A DNA stretch of 64,000 bases from Blattamonas nauphoetae (Eukaryota > Preaxostyla > Oxymonadida): contig JARBJD010000084.1 of assembly GCA_033064195.1 (NCBI GenBank), positions 124,001 through 188,000 of the forward strand, written 5' to 3'. The translations under genes and the position numbers were made by a program. How positions within the stretch are numbered: the stretch's first letter is position 1; every line of letters begins with the position of its first letter. Shown piece by piece: positions 21,452 to 32,829 of the stretch. Below the pieces are notes generated by a model. It was not told the origin of the DNA, made no database searches, and saw only the letters and a program-made list of their open reading frames with translations.

Positions 21452-24015
21452 TCATCTCACCCGTAGGGTAAGAGATAGTGTCACTCCTTCACGGATATTA
21501 TAGTCAGAAAGTGTTCTGCCATCTTCCAGTTGTTTTCCTACGAAAAAAAGACGTTGCTTTTCTGGTGGAACTCCTTCAACGGTGTGAATCTTCTGCTTGA
21601 CGGTATCAATCAAGTCATAACCCACCACTTCAAGAGCGACTCTCTTGTTTGTCGGTGTCTTCACAAAGATTGTGAATTGTGGAGAGTTCAGAAGGTGAAG
21701 AATTGACCAAGGCTTGATCTCATTCTGTTTCCACGAGAGATTGAGGTCAAGAAGTCGCTTTTCTTCAGTTTCAAAGGCGATTTGCTGGGATGGATCACAC
21801 ATGAATGGAGAGACTTGTTTTCGGATGCCAAAGAGACCTTCATCGTCTTTGAGAGATCTCATTTCAATTGGAATGATGTCGCCTGAAAGTTTTTTCACAA
21901 AGAGCGGATCCCCTTCGAAAGATGGATAGGTTGAGAGGATTGTCGATGCTGTGATTCCTTCTTCACTCAAAGTCTTCCCTTCATCCACGAACCGAAGGTC
22001 AGCAAGGAAGTGTTTCCCTAAATCATAGACGATTCCCAGGTCTCTGATCAAGAAAGAAGGATGAAAACGAATCTGGAGTCTTTCAAGAGTGAAAGAACTG
22101 CCTTTGGGAGACTTTGTCCAGCGTTTGACGGTCAAAGTTGAGGGAAGTGTGGCGAGAAGATGAAGAGAGTTGGGAGCAAACCCCCGTTGTTCCTCTTCTG
22201 TCTCGAAGTGGAAGGGTGTGAGGTTTTCGATTCGGTTCGCTTGTCTCTGAATGATCCTGTCTTTCATTCTTGACAAAGGCGTCGCTGGTCCCAGCATTCT
22301 CTCGAAAAGGCATCCGTCAACGATTTGAGAGGATTTGACCCGAAGAGAGGGATCCTTGAGATGAGAGGGGTGATTATCAGAGTAATAAAGAAGAGACGAG
22401 AAAGATGAATAGAAAACGAGATGGAGTACGAATAATGGTAAAGGGAGTGAACAAACCGGGTCCAGGAGTCGGAGCAGGACACCACGAATCTCGACGGGGA
22501 TTGTTGATGCCAATTCCGTTTCAGTGAAGTGAGATATTGCGTCAATCAACTTCTTCAATGTTGATACCGCAAATAGACAACGACCTGTCACCATTCGATG
22601 CAGAATCACTCCAACCGACCAAATGTCACTTTCTGGTGTTCCTCGCATTTTATCATCATTCAATCGTTCTGGCGAGTTGTATTCGTATGTCCCGATCTCT
22701 CCAGCGGTATGAGAAATATGCACTCCTTCCTCATCTGCTCCACCCAAATCACCTGGAAGTGAAGAAATTCAAAAGAGGGAATTTGACAACGAAGAAAATA
22801 GTAAATGAAGAATGAAGAAGGAAAACAAACACAAAATGGCTCGATTGTCAACCGTCAGAAGAATATTCTCCGGTTTCAGGTCTCCATGCGCTGTTGGGCC
22901 GGACGGATGAGTGTGCATGAACTTCAGCCCTTCCACAATGTCATTGCAGATCAAAACCACTACCTGAACATCACCACATTCACACAAAGAGGGAGGCAGA
23001 AGTGAGAGGAAGAGAAAATGAGGAAGAGGAGGAATACAAACATCAAGAGGGATTCGCTCCCCTCGTTCTTCATATTCATTCATTAAAGTATTCAGATTGC
23101 GAGTTCCAAGATCCATAATAATTCCACACCATGCCTCAGTTTCGATCAAATCACGAAAACCAACTATTCGATGGTGTTTAAAACGTTTCATCAGTTCGAC
23201 CTCCCGACGAGCTCGCTTCTTGTCCATTTCCGTTATTGTCGGCATAAGTTTCATTGCAAACTCCTTTTTGGTCGCTTCATGTCGAATGTGAATGCCACGA
23301 TGATGCTGGGTGAGACGAGGAATTCCTCTTTTCTGGCTAGTTCACTTTTCAACTGTTGGATGGTCTGCCGGGTCTGACTCTGTTTCCTCTCTGTCGCTTC
23401 CAGTTTCTGTGTCTTGGCAACCAACTCACGTCGCAGTTGCGCATTCTCTTTCTGTAATGAACTCTGCCATTCTGCGATTTCTTGTCGAAGTTGGTCTTTC
23501 TCTTTCTGCAACGAGTGGACAGTCGAAAGCAACGATAGTTCCTTTGTTCTTAATTCTGCAAGCTCACGTTCCAATTTGGCGTGTGTGACGATCAACGTGT
23601 CGTGTTGGGCGAGTTTCTTTTGTTGGTCAGCGATTGCCCTATCCTTCGATTCCATCGATTCAAGTTGGTGTTTGGGTACGACAACAAGTTGACCTTCGTC
23701 CAAACTGTCCAACGAAACAAAACAGTGTCCAAGAGCCTTTTTGATTTTGGGGTCGAGGGATGGGGATTGGGAGAGTTGGGAGAGAGAAGAATGGAGGAGT
23801 CGTTTGTTCGCGATTTGAGTGTGCGAATCGAAGCACTCGTCCAGGATCGTCATCATTCGTTGAAGCAGCTGCGAGAGTAGTTCATTGTCTTGTTTTGTTG
23901 ATTGTGATTGGATGTGGGTTGTGAGGAGAGAGGGAATGTGGAACCATTCAAATGAGTTGACTTTGGATCTTGGATGGAAAGATGAATTATTCATCCATTC
24001 CAGCACTGATTCCAT
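21452..24015 (-). CDS. Coiled coil - protein kinase - ubiquitin-like fusion gene
   Basis: From N to C: a helical/coiled-coil region ([12 protein letters not shown]..., heptads near [17 protein letters not shown]), a kinase domain, a linker of roughly 200 residues and a C-terminal ubiquitin fold. Kinase marks: EFAMKLM lysine, [28 protein letters not shown] (HGD for HRD), ILCDLGGAD (DLG for DFG), [11 protein letters not shown] and [12 protein letters not shown]. Introns: one after PLD, one after RAIL (GTTTGT donor) and one of 102 nt after LLDP. The end matches ubiquitin closely ([53 protein letters not shown]) but finishes ...LRVR, without the terminal Gly-Gly, so it cannot be conjugated. The coiled-coil part (23289-24021) is an inverted copy of the neighbouring gene and joins the kinase out of phase, just where the G-loop should be. 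The N-lobe may therefore be damaged. Confidence 0.82.
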
Positions 24016-24021
24016 CGTCGG
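23289..24021 (-). repeat. Left arm of 733-bp inverted duplication
   Basis: The reverse complement of 24352-25084. Both arms are 733 bp and encode identical protein over the whole length. The boundaries are sharp: beyond ...GTGGCATTCA at one end and CCGACGATGG at the other the sequences differ. A 330-bp spacer (24022-24351) separates the arms. Confidence 0.9.
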
Positions 24022-24336
24022 CTGATTTTGAGGAAGGATTAAATAATGAGTAAAGTGATCGAGACGAATGAGAGAAGAAAACAGACACAAACCAAATTGT
24101 CTTCGTCGTCGATTTTTGAGAGATTCTGATGGCATCCAGAAATGAAAGAGATTGAACAAGAAAAAAACATAGAATCATGATAGAGTGGTGATATTTCACA
24201 CTTGTTGAAATTCTGGTAACATGGTCGCTTAACTCGATCCTGCCATAATCAATTGAATCATGATCTGGAAAAAACCTGTGTTCGTCAAAATCACACCATT
24301 CATCAAGAAAGAATATATTCAGAATTGATTCACCAG

Positions 24337-26980
24337 ATGAATCCTGACTATCCGACGATGGAATCAGTGCTGGAATGGATGAATAATTCATCTTTCCATC
24401 CAAGATCCAAAGTCAACTCATTTGAATGGTTCCACATTCCCTCTCTCCTCACAACCCACATCCAATCACAATCAACAAAACAAGACAATGAACTACTCTC
24501 GCAGCTGCTTCAACGAATGATGACGATCCTGGACGAGTGCTTCGATTCGCACACTCAAATCGCGAACAAACGACTCCTCCATTCTTCTCTCTCCCAACTC
24601 TCCCAATCCCCATCCCTCGACCCCAAAATCAAAAAGGCTCTTGGACACTGTTTTGTTTCGTTGGACAGTTTGGACGAAGGTCAACTTGTTGTCGTACCCA
24701 AACACCAACTTGAATCGATGGAATCGAAGGATAGGGCAATCGCTGACCAACAAAAGAAACTCGCCCAACACGACACGTTGATCGTCACACACGCCAAATT
24801 GGAACGTGAGCTTGCAGAATTAAGAACAAAGGAACTATCGTTGCTTTCGACTGTCCACTCGTTGCAGAAAGAGAAAGACCAACTTCGACAAGAAATCGCA
24901 GAATGGCAGAGTTCATTACAGAAAGAGAATGCGCAACTGCGACGTGAGTTGGTTGCCAAGACACAGAAACTGGAAGCGACAGAGAGGAAACAGAGTCAGA
25001 CCCGGCAGACCATCCAACAGTTGAAAAGTGAACTAGCCAGAAAAGAGGAATTCCTCGTCTCACCCAGCATCATCGTGGCATTCAGTCCATCCTTCTTCAG
25101 AGTGAATGGATCAACTGTCACGCGAATCAACCCTCGCGAACATTACGCTGGCTGCTTCACAAAACCTGTCTCAAATGGGATCCATCGTCTGTCGGTTAAG
25201 TATAGGCGCAGATCCGATTTTCGCTACACGCAGATCCACTTTTTTGGATACGCGCAGATCCAAATGGATACGCGCAGATCCAAAAGATCTCTTGATTTTT
25301 TTGTATTTACCCTTGCCACTTCAAGACATTTCACTCTGAATGCTCACAATTCGCTTTGACTCTCAGTAACCTTTCACAAATCTGAATTTGTCACATCGTA
25401 AAATGAGAAAGTTGATCAAACCATCGGCCGGTTTCAGTCTGTCCGTTCTACTCCGTATACTACTTCGATATTGGGTAAGAATACCTGTCATTATCACATA
25501 CTGTCCAGATTCACCCTTTTTCAAGCACATGGATCACACATCATGCAATTCTGCGTCTCCTCCGGAAGAACCGCTTCATCACTTGGGAACCGCTCAAAGA
25601 ATCAACCTAACGATCTTCACTCAATCTCTCCCTCGTTGGATCCGCTTTTGATGGGTTGTATCGATATATGTTCCAAATTGTCTCAACATCGCCTCATGAC
25701 CAATCTCTCACTTTGTGTACTGTTGTCCCTCCCGAATCAAAACATTCTTCCTCATATATTGCCAGTAAATCCGCATCTACTGATATGTCCATTCTTTTTA
25801 TTCAGCGAACATTCAAAACATTCCGATCATGTCGATCTCATCTGAAAATGCTGAAAATTCTCCTCAATCTCAAACCTTCCTCGAGACGAAAGATCCTTCC
25901 ATCCGTCTTTCCTCTCTTTCGTTCTCTGTTTGTCATTCAGGGAAGGAAGGATCCGTATTAGACCTCCCGGAACCTGATCCAGACACTGTTTCGATCTTCA
26001 CGAAAAATTAGTTTTCAGTTACCGATGTTCTCTTCGTACCATGTCTGTCGCAGCTTTCAACTCTTCTATTGATCAAAAATGCCTGTACTATCACCAATCT
26101 CCCTCTACAGGACGACCCCGTTTACGATCCATTCACCTCATCACTTAACCTCATATCTCCTCTCCAATTCTCCCAAACAACCATTCAGCCCACCCTTTCC
26201 CATATTAGGATCTTCATGATGCAACGGAAATCGCCAAATTCCATCCTTTCCATTCTCCCCATTCGAAGGCACAAATCCTCCGGAACCTTTCTCTATCGTC
26301 ACTACAATCGAGCTTCTGAATCTAACTCTGGAATTCGACAAGGAATTTCGAAATGTTCTCCGCGAACACATCTTGATATGGAAAGGACGGACAACCTCAC
26401 TTTTAAGGGCCACTCTGTTCAATTCATCTGTTTGTTCAATCGATTTGTTATTCTGAAAGCTGGTTATGAGAGACTCAATCAATGTTGAAGTTTTAAGAGA
26501 CAAAAATGTGATATATCAATGAAAAGAACAAAATTGAAAACAGATCTGCGCGTATCCAACTGCAGCAGCGCATATCAGTTTGCCACTCCTTCATTTGTCA
26601 TTTTTTCCATCCTTGCAGTGATTGGAGTGTGTGGAGATGCCGAATATCCAGCCCATCTCACATCGTCAGTCCACTTGTCTCCAAAAGCAGCAATGATGTT
26701 CAGCGACAGTGGATGGCTCTTCTCTGCAGATAAGCGCATTGCACAGAACACACCACCTCGAGAAGGGCAGGAGTGGTCGGCGGAGGCTGATTTGGAGAGG
26801 AGGACCCTCCACTTCTTCATCGACGGTGTCCAACAGCCGCACCATTTTAGAAATCTTCCTGTCCCGCTCGTCTTCGCGATTGAAGTCCTCACAAAGGATA
26901 TTCCGATAGAGATCACGTTTTGGGGAGAGTTAATGAAGTCACATGTGATGCATCAGGGAATTGGACATAAATTGAGATGA
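24337..26980 (+). CDS. Coiled-coil / SPRY-domain protein, interrupted
   Basis: The start is ATG 24337 or 24358 ([12 protein letters not shown]). An N-terminal helical region and coiled coil (about 240 residues) are followed by the first SPRY strands (GSTVTRINPREHYAGCFTKP, SNGIHRLSVK, to about 25197). The rest of the SPRY domain resumes about 1.4 kb downstream: SILAVIGVCGDAEYPAHL, MMFSDSGWLFSADK, EADLERRTLHFFIDGVQQP and VPLVFAIEVLTKDIPIEI, ending at TGA 26980. Between them (about 25198-26575) lies sequence with repeats of a GGATACGCGCAGATC motif, listed separately as a probable insertion. SPRY domains bind protein partners. In oxymonads coiled-coil/SPRY proteins form a large family of unknown role; I recall this and have not tested it. 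As the DNA stands the open frame runs into the insert and stops at 25359, so the copy is probably non-functional unless the insert is removed. Confidence 0.65.
24352..25084 (+). repeat. Right arm of 733-bp inverted duplication
   Basis: Partner of 23289-24021. This arm appears to be the source copy, because the coding frame runs on smoothly past its end into the first strands of a SPRY-type domain. The minus-strand arm ends abruptly against a kinase in another frame. Confidence 0.85.
25198..26575. mobile_element. Probable non-autonomous element splitting the SPRY gene
   Basis: Left edge: four spaced copies of a CGCAGATCC core between about 25207 and 25290, two within the longer form GGATACGCGCAGATCC. 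Right edge: one inverted copy (GATCTGCGCGTATCCAA, about 26542-26558). The outer 20-25 bp at the two edges pair as an imperfect inverted repeat. The interior has no recognisable protein, though one open frame at 25471-25845 looks codon-like. The insert separates two halves of a SPRY domain. I could not fix exact ends or a target duplication, so superfamily is unassigned; a long intron is the alternative. Confidence 0.45.
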
Positions 26981-27414
26981 ATCATTCTTAATTCATGTTT
27001 TATTTGACTCTTGTCGTGTTTTGATTTGTTAACGAAGAATTATTGAGTGCTAGGAGTCATAACATGATTCATACGAGATGAAGCATACCTTCGAACCACC
27101 TCTTCTCTATTCTGTGGCAAAAGCTCGATGAAACTTGAGCTGAAACCATAATTTGAATTGACACAATCTAGAATCAACTCACAGGTCTATTCTTGAGTAA
27201 AGGAACACTCAATCATCTAAGAATCCGGTATGCCCGAGATATTGTGTTCATATGTCCTTGGTCACATCCACATCCGCGATTGTGCATCTTTGCACTTCTC
27301 TCATGCTCTGCTCAACTCTTCTCCGACTTCATTTCTCTCTTTCTGAATCGTTTACGTGCTCATTCCCCTTTATTCTCTTCATGTGGAGTATTTAACATTC
27401 TCCAGAGAGGGCCC
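26981..27414. other. Intergenic
   Basis: About 430 bp between the SPRY fragment and the next plus-strand gene. It is open in one frame upstream of the chosen ATG at 27415 but shows no domain. Confidence 0.5.
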
Positions 27415-30225
27415 ATGACCCAATCACACTCACACTCCCCTGTCTCCGATACACCGACATACTCGCTGCTAAACCAGCTCCAAACATATCCACTCCTCTG
27501 TTTGTGCCATTTCAACGATACGTTCGGATTTTTTCATCAATCATCGTCACATGGAAAAGTGATGAAAGTGACAGACGTCGTCTCGGATATTTTTGGGAAG
27601 AAGAGCTGGATTTCATGGACAGTATGATTTTACCATATTTCTGTTGCACTTTTTTTCATTTTCTTTGTGAATCAGACGTTGATGGACTGGTTTGTGGAAT
27701 CCGTGATTGGATTAGATTCCCGAATGAACCTTCGAGACTGCCGTACTGCTCTGTCAATGGACGATGTTTTGATTGATGATTCCGAGACCATTCGAATCAG
27801 TTTGACTCTCTTCATATTTTCAAATATCCTTTCTTCTTTCTCAGATACTTTTCCATCCGATCCTTCACCAGATCCGTTCATCGAGCCGTCATTCTCCTCC
27901 GACCTCATCACTCTTTGCCGCCTCTTCAAAACAATTCTGCGGATGGACAATTCACTCCAAACCAACCGTATCCCCAACCCACGTCAGCCGACACAAGAAA
28001 TTCTTCCAACATGGACAGACCTTCTCGAAGCGATCTGCAGCGAAACAGAGACATTTGTTTGTTTCTTATTCAAATCATCGTTTTTTTTGCAGTCTGACAC
28101 GTCTTTTCTGAGCAAGCCAATGTTCGTCCCATCACTCAGTCGATTGGAAGAGAAATATCGAAGGAGGGTCAGACCATTCGACGGAAGAACATATTCTGAC
28201 ACTCTCCCCATCCTCCCCTCAAACCTGTCAATCTTTCCGCACTCAACACCGAAATCTCTTCCTTCGTCACTTTCTGTTCACTCGACTTACAAGGAGGCCA
28301 CTCGCATGCTCCAAATCCTCCACTCCTTCCTCCCCGTCGTTCATCCAGATCCGAACGAGCTCTTCGATTCTTCCATGTTCGACAAGCCAGATCTCGAGCT
28401 GATCGAATGGCTCGAAAGATGCCGTCAGGTCTCTGCCCAAAATAAAGCTCCACAGACACGCATCGTCGACGTCCAATTTTTCGTTCACCGAGCAGTCGCC
28501 ACACTCAAAAAGCCAAACGAGCACCTTCGATCACTGTCGCTGGCCATCATAACGCCGCTCTTATCATCAATCGACCTGTTCACAATCATCTTAACTTACT
28601 GGCCCTCACTTCGAAACGCCTTCCGAGACGGCACGAAGGAGGAGCAGAAGCTGTCGGTGGATCTGATGGCCAGATGGGTTACTCGTCCCCATCACAGCTC
28701 AGAAGACACACAGGTTACTCGCTTCCCCTTCTTTCAGATCGATTGGGAGGGGATGACGAACACTCCATTCATGGACGAGCTGTGGGAGGACCTTCTGGCG
28801 TTCTTCGCCGCAGTGATCGCTAAAGGAAACAAGGCTCTCTTCACAATCAACATTCTGAAGAGAACTATCCACAACATCGAGACGAAACACCATCTTCTCC
28901 AATTGGCTGCCGATCGCATTCAAAGTGCAGACGAGAAAGAGGCCCAACGTTTGTTGAAATCCTGTCTGTCGTACTCGCTCTTCGTGTCTGTCCATCTCAG
29001 TCTCGCCATCCCACCCAATCTGATCACCTCGTCACTTCCCAATCGCTCCTTCTCCACAATGCCCTCCCCCGTCGTCCACCCCACCAATCGTTCTCGGGCA
29101 TACCTGCTTCGGTGTCTCTCGTCCTTCACTCGCTATTCCTTTGGAGCTGCTCTTTGAACACACAATCCGCAATGACTCTTTTTCCTTCTTCTCACTCGAT
29201 CGAGCCAATGACTATTTCGACCACTTGCCAATCATCAGCGATGCTTGTCTGGTTGGGCTGCATTCGCTCTTCACACGACGGATTCACGTTCCACTCCTCG
29301 CTCACCCAGACTGCATCGATCTCCACACAGTCAAGTTCAAATCGCTTCTCAGAACACCATCCCATGCGATCAAACTGTTCCACTTCTTCCCTCCTCCGCT
29401 TGTCTTCCATTTCATCGCTGACTCTCTTCTTTCTTTGGATGTGTCCCACACCAACACGATTGCTTTGTATTGTATCTCCATCCCACCTCTCCTCATCTTC
29501 ACTGCTCCGTTTGGCGACTGTCACAGCATCGCGTCGATCTTCACCGTTCTTCTTCGCCTCTCTCGCGATTCGGAATACGCCTCCCGTGTCTCCACTCTCC
29601 TCTATCTTCTGCTCTCGATCCATTCACTTTCCATTCCATCTTCTTTCGATTCACCACTCCACGCTCTCCTCTCTTCATCCCTCCCTTCACATCAAATCCC
29701 ATCTCAAGCGATCGTCGAACCATTCACATTTTTTGAACTTTGCCCGAAACGAGATTCAATACGAGATGACCAAAATGGCAGCCATGTCGTGTGACGACAA
29801 TGTTCTCGTGATTGGGTGTGTTGGACGACTCGTGGGATGTGTTGGTGTTGAAGGCATGCCTCTTCACTTTCTTCATTTCTCTCTTTCTGGCTTTCAGGAT
29901 TCGGTCGCCTTTTTCTGGACAATGGACTTGTTCAAATGACTCTGACATTGCTTCTGTTTGTTTCTGTCGTCTTTCTCTTAATCTCTCCAGCTCGCCTGTT
30001 CCTGCTGTTGTCTCTGTTGTGTTGGAGTTGTTGACTCGTCTTGTCCGTGCGAGTTCGGATGCTGTTCGGATGGAGTTGGTGCGGCGGGGAGTGTTGGATG
30101 CTGTGGTCGTATCTGTCTCATCATCATCATTTTTGGAGGACTTCGAAAATGGAATTGTTCTGGTAGGGACTCTCCTTGGCACACTTCGACGATCTGACCA
30201 GAACTCACCATCATTCTGTTTCTGA
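27415..30225 (+). CDS. Large helical-repeat (HEAT/ARM-like) protein, multi-exon
   Basis: Proposed start ATG 27415 (MTQSHSHSPVSDTPTYSLLN). Exons join in frame over short introns: donor GTATGA after KSWISWT to acceptor ...GAATCAG before TLMDWFVES; a 46-nt intron (GTTTGA) inside IRIN; a 36-nt intron (GTTTGT...TTGCAG) after ETETF; a 24-nt intron (GTTACT...TTTCAG) after EDTQ; and a possible 17-nt intron (GTGTCT...CTCAG) near 28990. Near the 3' end, VGCVGFGRLFLDNG and LTLLLSPVPAVVSVV fit introns with donors GTGTTG and GTTTGT. The protein is leucine-rich alpha-helical throughout (LELIEWLERCRQVS, LLQLAADRIQSADEKEAQRL, SVVLELLTRLVRASSDAV), consistent with an alpha-solenoid. A T6 run near 29730 shifts the frame between EPFTF and NFARNEIQYEM. 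Stop TGA at 30225. Function not recognised. Confidence 0.7.
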
Positions 30226-30450
30226 CATCTCCATGTTCAATGTCTTGTGCGAGATTCTACAAAACCCCACTTCAAGTACATTATAGGATTCATCGTTGCA
30301 CCACACGATTGATAACTAGATAACATGGAGAGGTGCTTCCCAAGAAAATGAGTTTCATCGAAAGAGTTGTGATCCAGAAGTGAGAAAAGAAGAGTCAAAT
30401 TGGTGCCAGGAAAATGAAGTGAGAGGGAGGCTCTGAAGTTGTCCATTCTC

Positions 30451-32437
30451 TCACCAAGCAACGGTCATGTCATCAGCACCTGCTTGAAATGATGTGCGTG
30501 CGAGTTGTTTGAATGTCACCAGTTCCATCGAGGCGTCCTTGGCGTGCAATGACACACCCACCTGGACTTTGGGTGGAATCGATGTGAATATGGTTGGCTG
30601 TCGCTTTCCATTTCTGAAAAAGAATGCTCGCCTCTGCTGCATGTCCACTTCCACTCCCAAAACATCTCCCGCTGCCCATTTCTCTCCATACTTGTCACCT
30701 TTTAAAGAATGATAGATTCCTCCTTTCCGGTTGTAGTCGGCGCTGTTTTGATCACTCCCGAGAGTCTTCGACCAATCCTGATCCCACGGTGTCTGAAAGA
30801 AACCAAATGCCCATCCCAACACTGGACCAGCCTTCACTTCCACGAGCCAGACTCCCTCTGTCAGAACTGGAGAGAGAGGGATCGTGGTTTCTGATGAGTC
30901 TGTTGCGATGATTTTCGTTCCTTCGACACGACTCGACCGCTTTGGCTCCCAAACAGCGGTTGGGCGAATCTGAACTCTTTCCATTGGTTTCATTTCTTCC
31001 TCCTCTTCTCTCTCTCGTCTCCTCATTTCCTCCACAAATCGTTCGTTCCTCTTCCGCTCCTCCTCCACTTCTTGCATCTTCCTTCGATACGCTTCTTCTC
31101 GTTCAATTTCTCTTCTTTTTATTTCCTTCATTTTGTTATCCATCTCTCGCTGTTCTCTCAGGCGTGCCTCTTTCTCCAGTCTTCTCTCTTCCTCTCTTCG
31201 CTTTTCTCTCTCCTCCTCCCTCCTTCTCATCTCTGCCAGTTCCTTCCCCAAATCAATCCCAATCCCCCCCACTCGCTCTGCCCTGCCTCCTCCAACTGTC
31301 TCCGCAAAGAATTCAATCAGAACTCCCCCAATCTTCTCGTTCAGCCTCGTTCGGCGTCGTCCCTCCTCTTCCTCCACATCATCCTTGCCTGTTCGCATCC
31401 GAGACACAAGTTGCAGAAGTGTCTGTTTCATCATTTCCAGCGCGTGGCCACTTCGCACAAAGATTGAAAAGCTGTCGTTGTCCTCATTTGTGTGTTCAGC
31501 TTCGTCTTTTCCCTCTTTTGGTTGTTTGGCTTTCTTCTTCGCTTCTTCCGAACGACGGAAGCCAGCGATTCCTCTGCATACATTTCCCAGCACACCCACA
31601 AGTGAGGTCAGGGCAGCTGTGTCCGAACAGGACTCGATTTCGCGGCAGACGCGCTCCACAATCCCTCCACTCAGCACACTCTCCATTTCGGAGGGCGAGC
31701 GGACGGAGCAGCAGAGAAGACTGGGCGAGGGCGAAGGCGATGAAAGGAGAAGGATGGGGAAGAAGGAAGAGCAGACCCAACAGAGTGTGTGGCCGATTCG
31801 GCGATTGTGGGGTTTGTGTGCTGTCGGAGAGGAGCGAGCGAGACGGTCAGAAAAGAGAAGAGGCCAGACAGTCGAGAGAGTGACGAGAGGAGCAATCAGA
31901 TCCGTCGGACGGACAAACACGGGCAGCACTGCAGCCGCCACAACTTCATGAAGAAGACCATCCACCAACGCCTGCGAGAGAATCGGGGAAGATGGCGAGG
32001 GGAGAGGGAGAGACAAGAGAATGGAAGAAAGTGGTGGAAGTGAAGAGGAACATACGAAGAGATGGGGATTGGCGGTTGTCGTCACAATTTGGACAAGTGG
32101 CTCCAAACACCCACATTCAAGGCAAAGTTGCGAAATCACTCCGATGCCAGTTCCGGCTGTGTAAGCGAAGAATCAACGAAATAAACACGAAATCATGAAT
32201 AACAATTAACATAAACAAACATTCTTCCAGATGAGTCCGAAGTGCCTTCGTTCCAGCGAGTTGTTTTTCTGTGTTTCCTGATTTCAACTGTTCCAAAGCA
32301 TTTTGTATTAATAGTGTCTGCCAAGCGAGAATCAAATGATTAAAAGTGATAACAGGAGAGTCAGAGAGAATGACGTCATGAGCGATGAACGAGAACCGAA
32401 AGGATGTGAAAGAAAGAATGGCGTCTAAGACACTCAT
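30451..32437 (-). CDS. ARM-like / coiled-coil / SPRY protein
   Basis: Start ATG 32437 (MSVLDAILSFTSFRFSF). Predicted introns: GTTATC...GGCAG after LSDSP (36 nt); GTTTGT...CACAG, which joins THLEE to SGTGIGVISQLCLECGC; and GTATGT...TCGCAG after NPHLF, leading to ALVDGLLHEVVAAAVL. The N-terminal third is helical and ARM-like. A middle region of about 110 residues is almost entirely Arg/Glu/Lys heptads (long single-helix or coiled coil, near residues 300-410). The C-terminus is a SPRY domain: VWLVEVKAGPVLGWAFGFFQ, GGIYHSLKGDKYGEKWAAGD, VLGVEVDMQQRRAFFFRNG and KVQVGVSLHAKDASMEL. Stop TGA at 30451. The combination suggests a cytosolic scaffold. It converges with the helical-repeat gene ending at 30225. 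Domain calls are secure; function is not known. Confidence 0.82.
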
Positions 32438-32829
32438 ACAACAGCATTCATATCAACCTGAGTTGGAGCATGCAGAAGTCCATTGGGAGCAGACAAATCA
32501 GTGAACATATCTATCCAAATTTTCAGAGACAGAGATCAAGAAAGTCGATCGAGCCAGTACAAAATAACCGTTTCTTATCACACGCTCAATTTTCGTCTAT
32601 CGGTTATTGACCCGGAGTTAGAACCCTGTGAGTTCGTTCCCCAAATCTTTGGAGGTTCATTCTTTGACATTGCAGGCGTTGACCAACCGAGAGTGTCCAA
32701 ACAAGAAGATGATCGAAGAGTCTTCCAATGTCTTCACGACGAGATGAATGTTCTCAAGAAAATCAATTTCTTTTCGCACAGACAAATTCAGAAAGGATGA
32801 ACAAGAAATGAAGATGGACTGAAATGGGC
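32438..32829. other. Intergenic
   Basis: About 390 bp upstream of the SPRY gene and downstream of H2A.Z. A 105-codon frame on the plus strand (32483-32800, TTG start) has no recognisable feature and I do not call it a gene. Confidence 0.5.

Noticed and set aside
24493-25063. Minus-strand frames of about 92-99 codons, duplicated at 23310-23880 on plus
   Set aside because: They are antisense shadows of the duplicated coiled coil; they occur twice only because the arm does.
29192-30182. Minus-strand frames rich in Arg/Glu
   Set aside because: Shadows of the helical-repeat gene, which has consistent introns on the plus strand.
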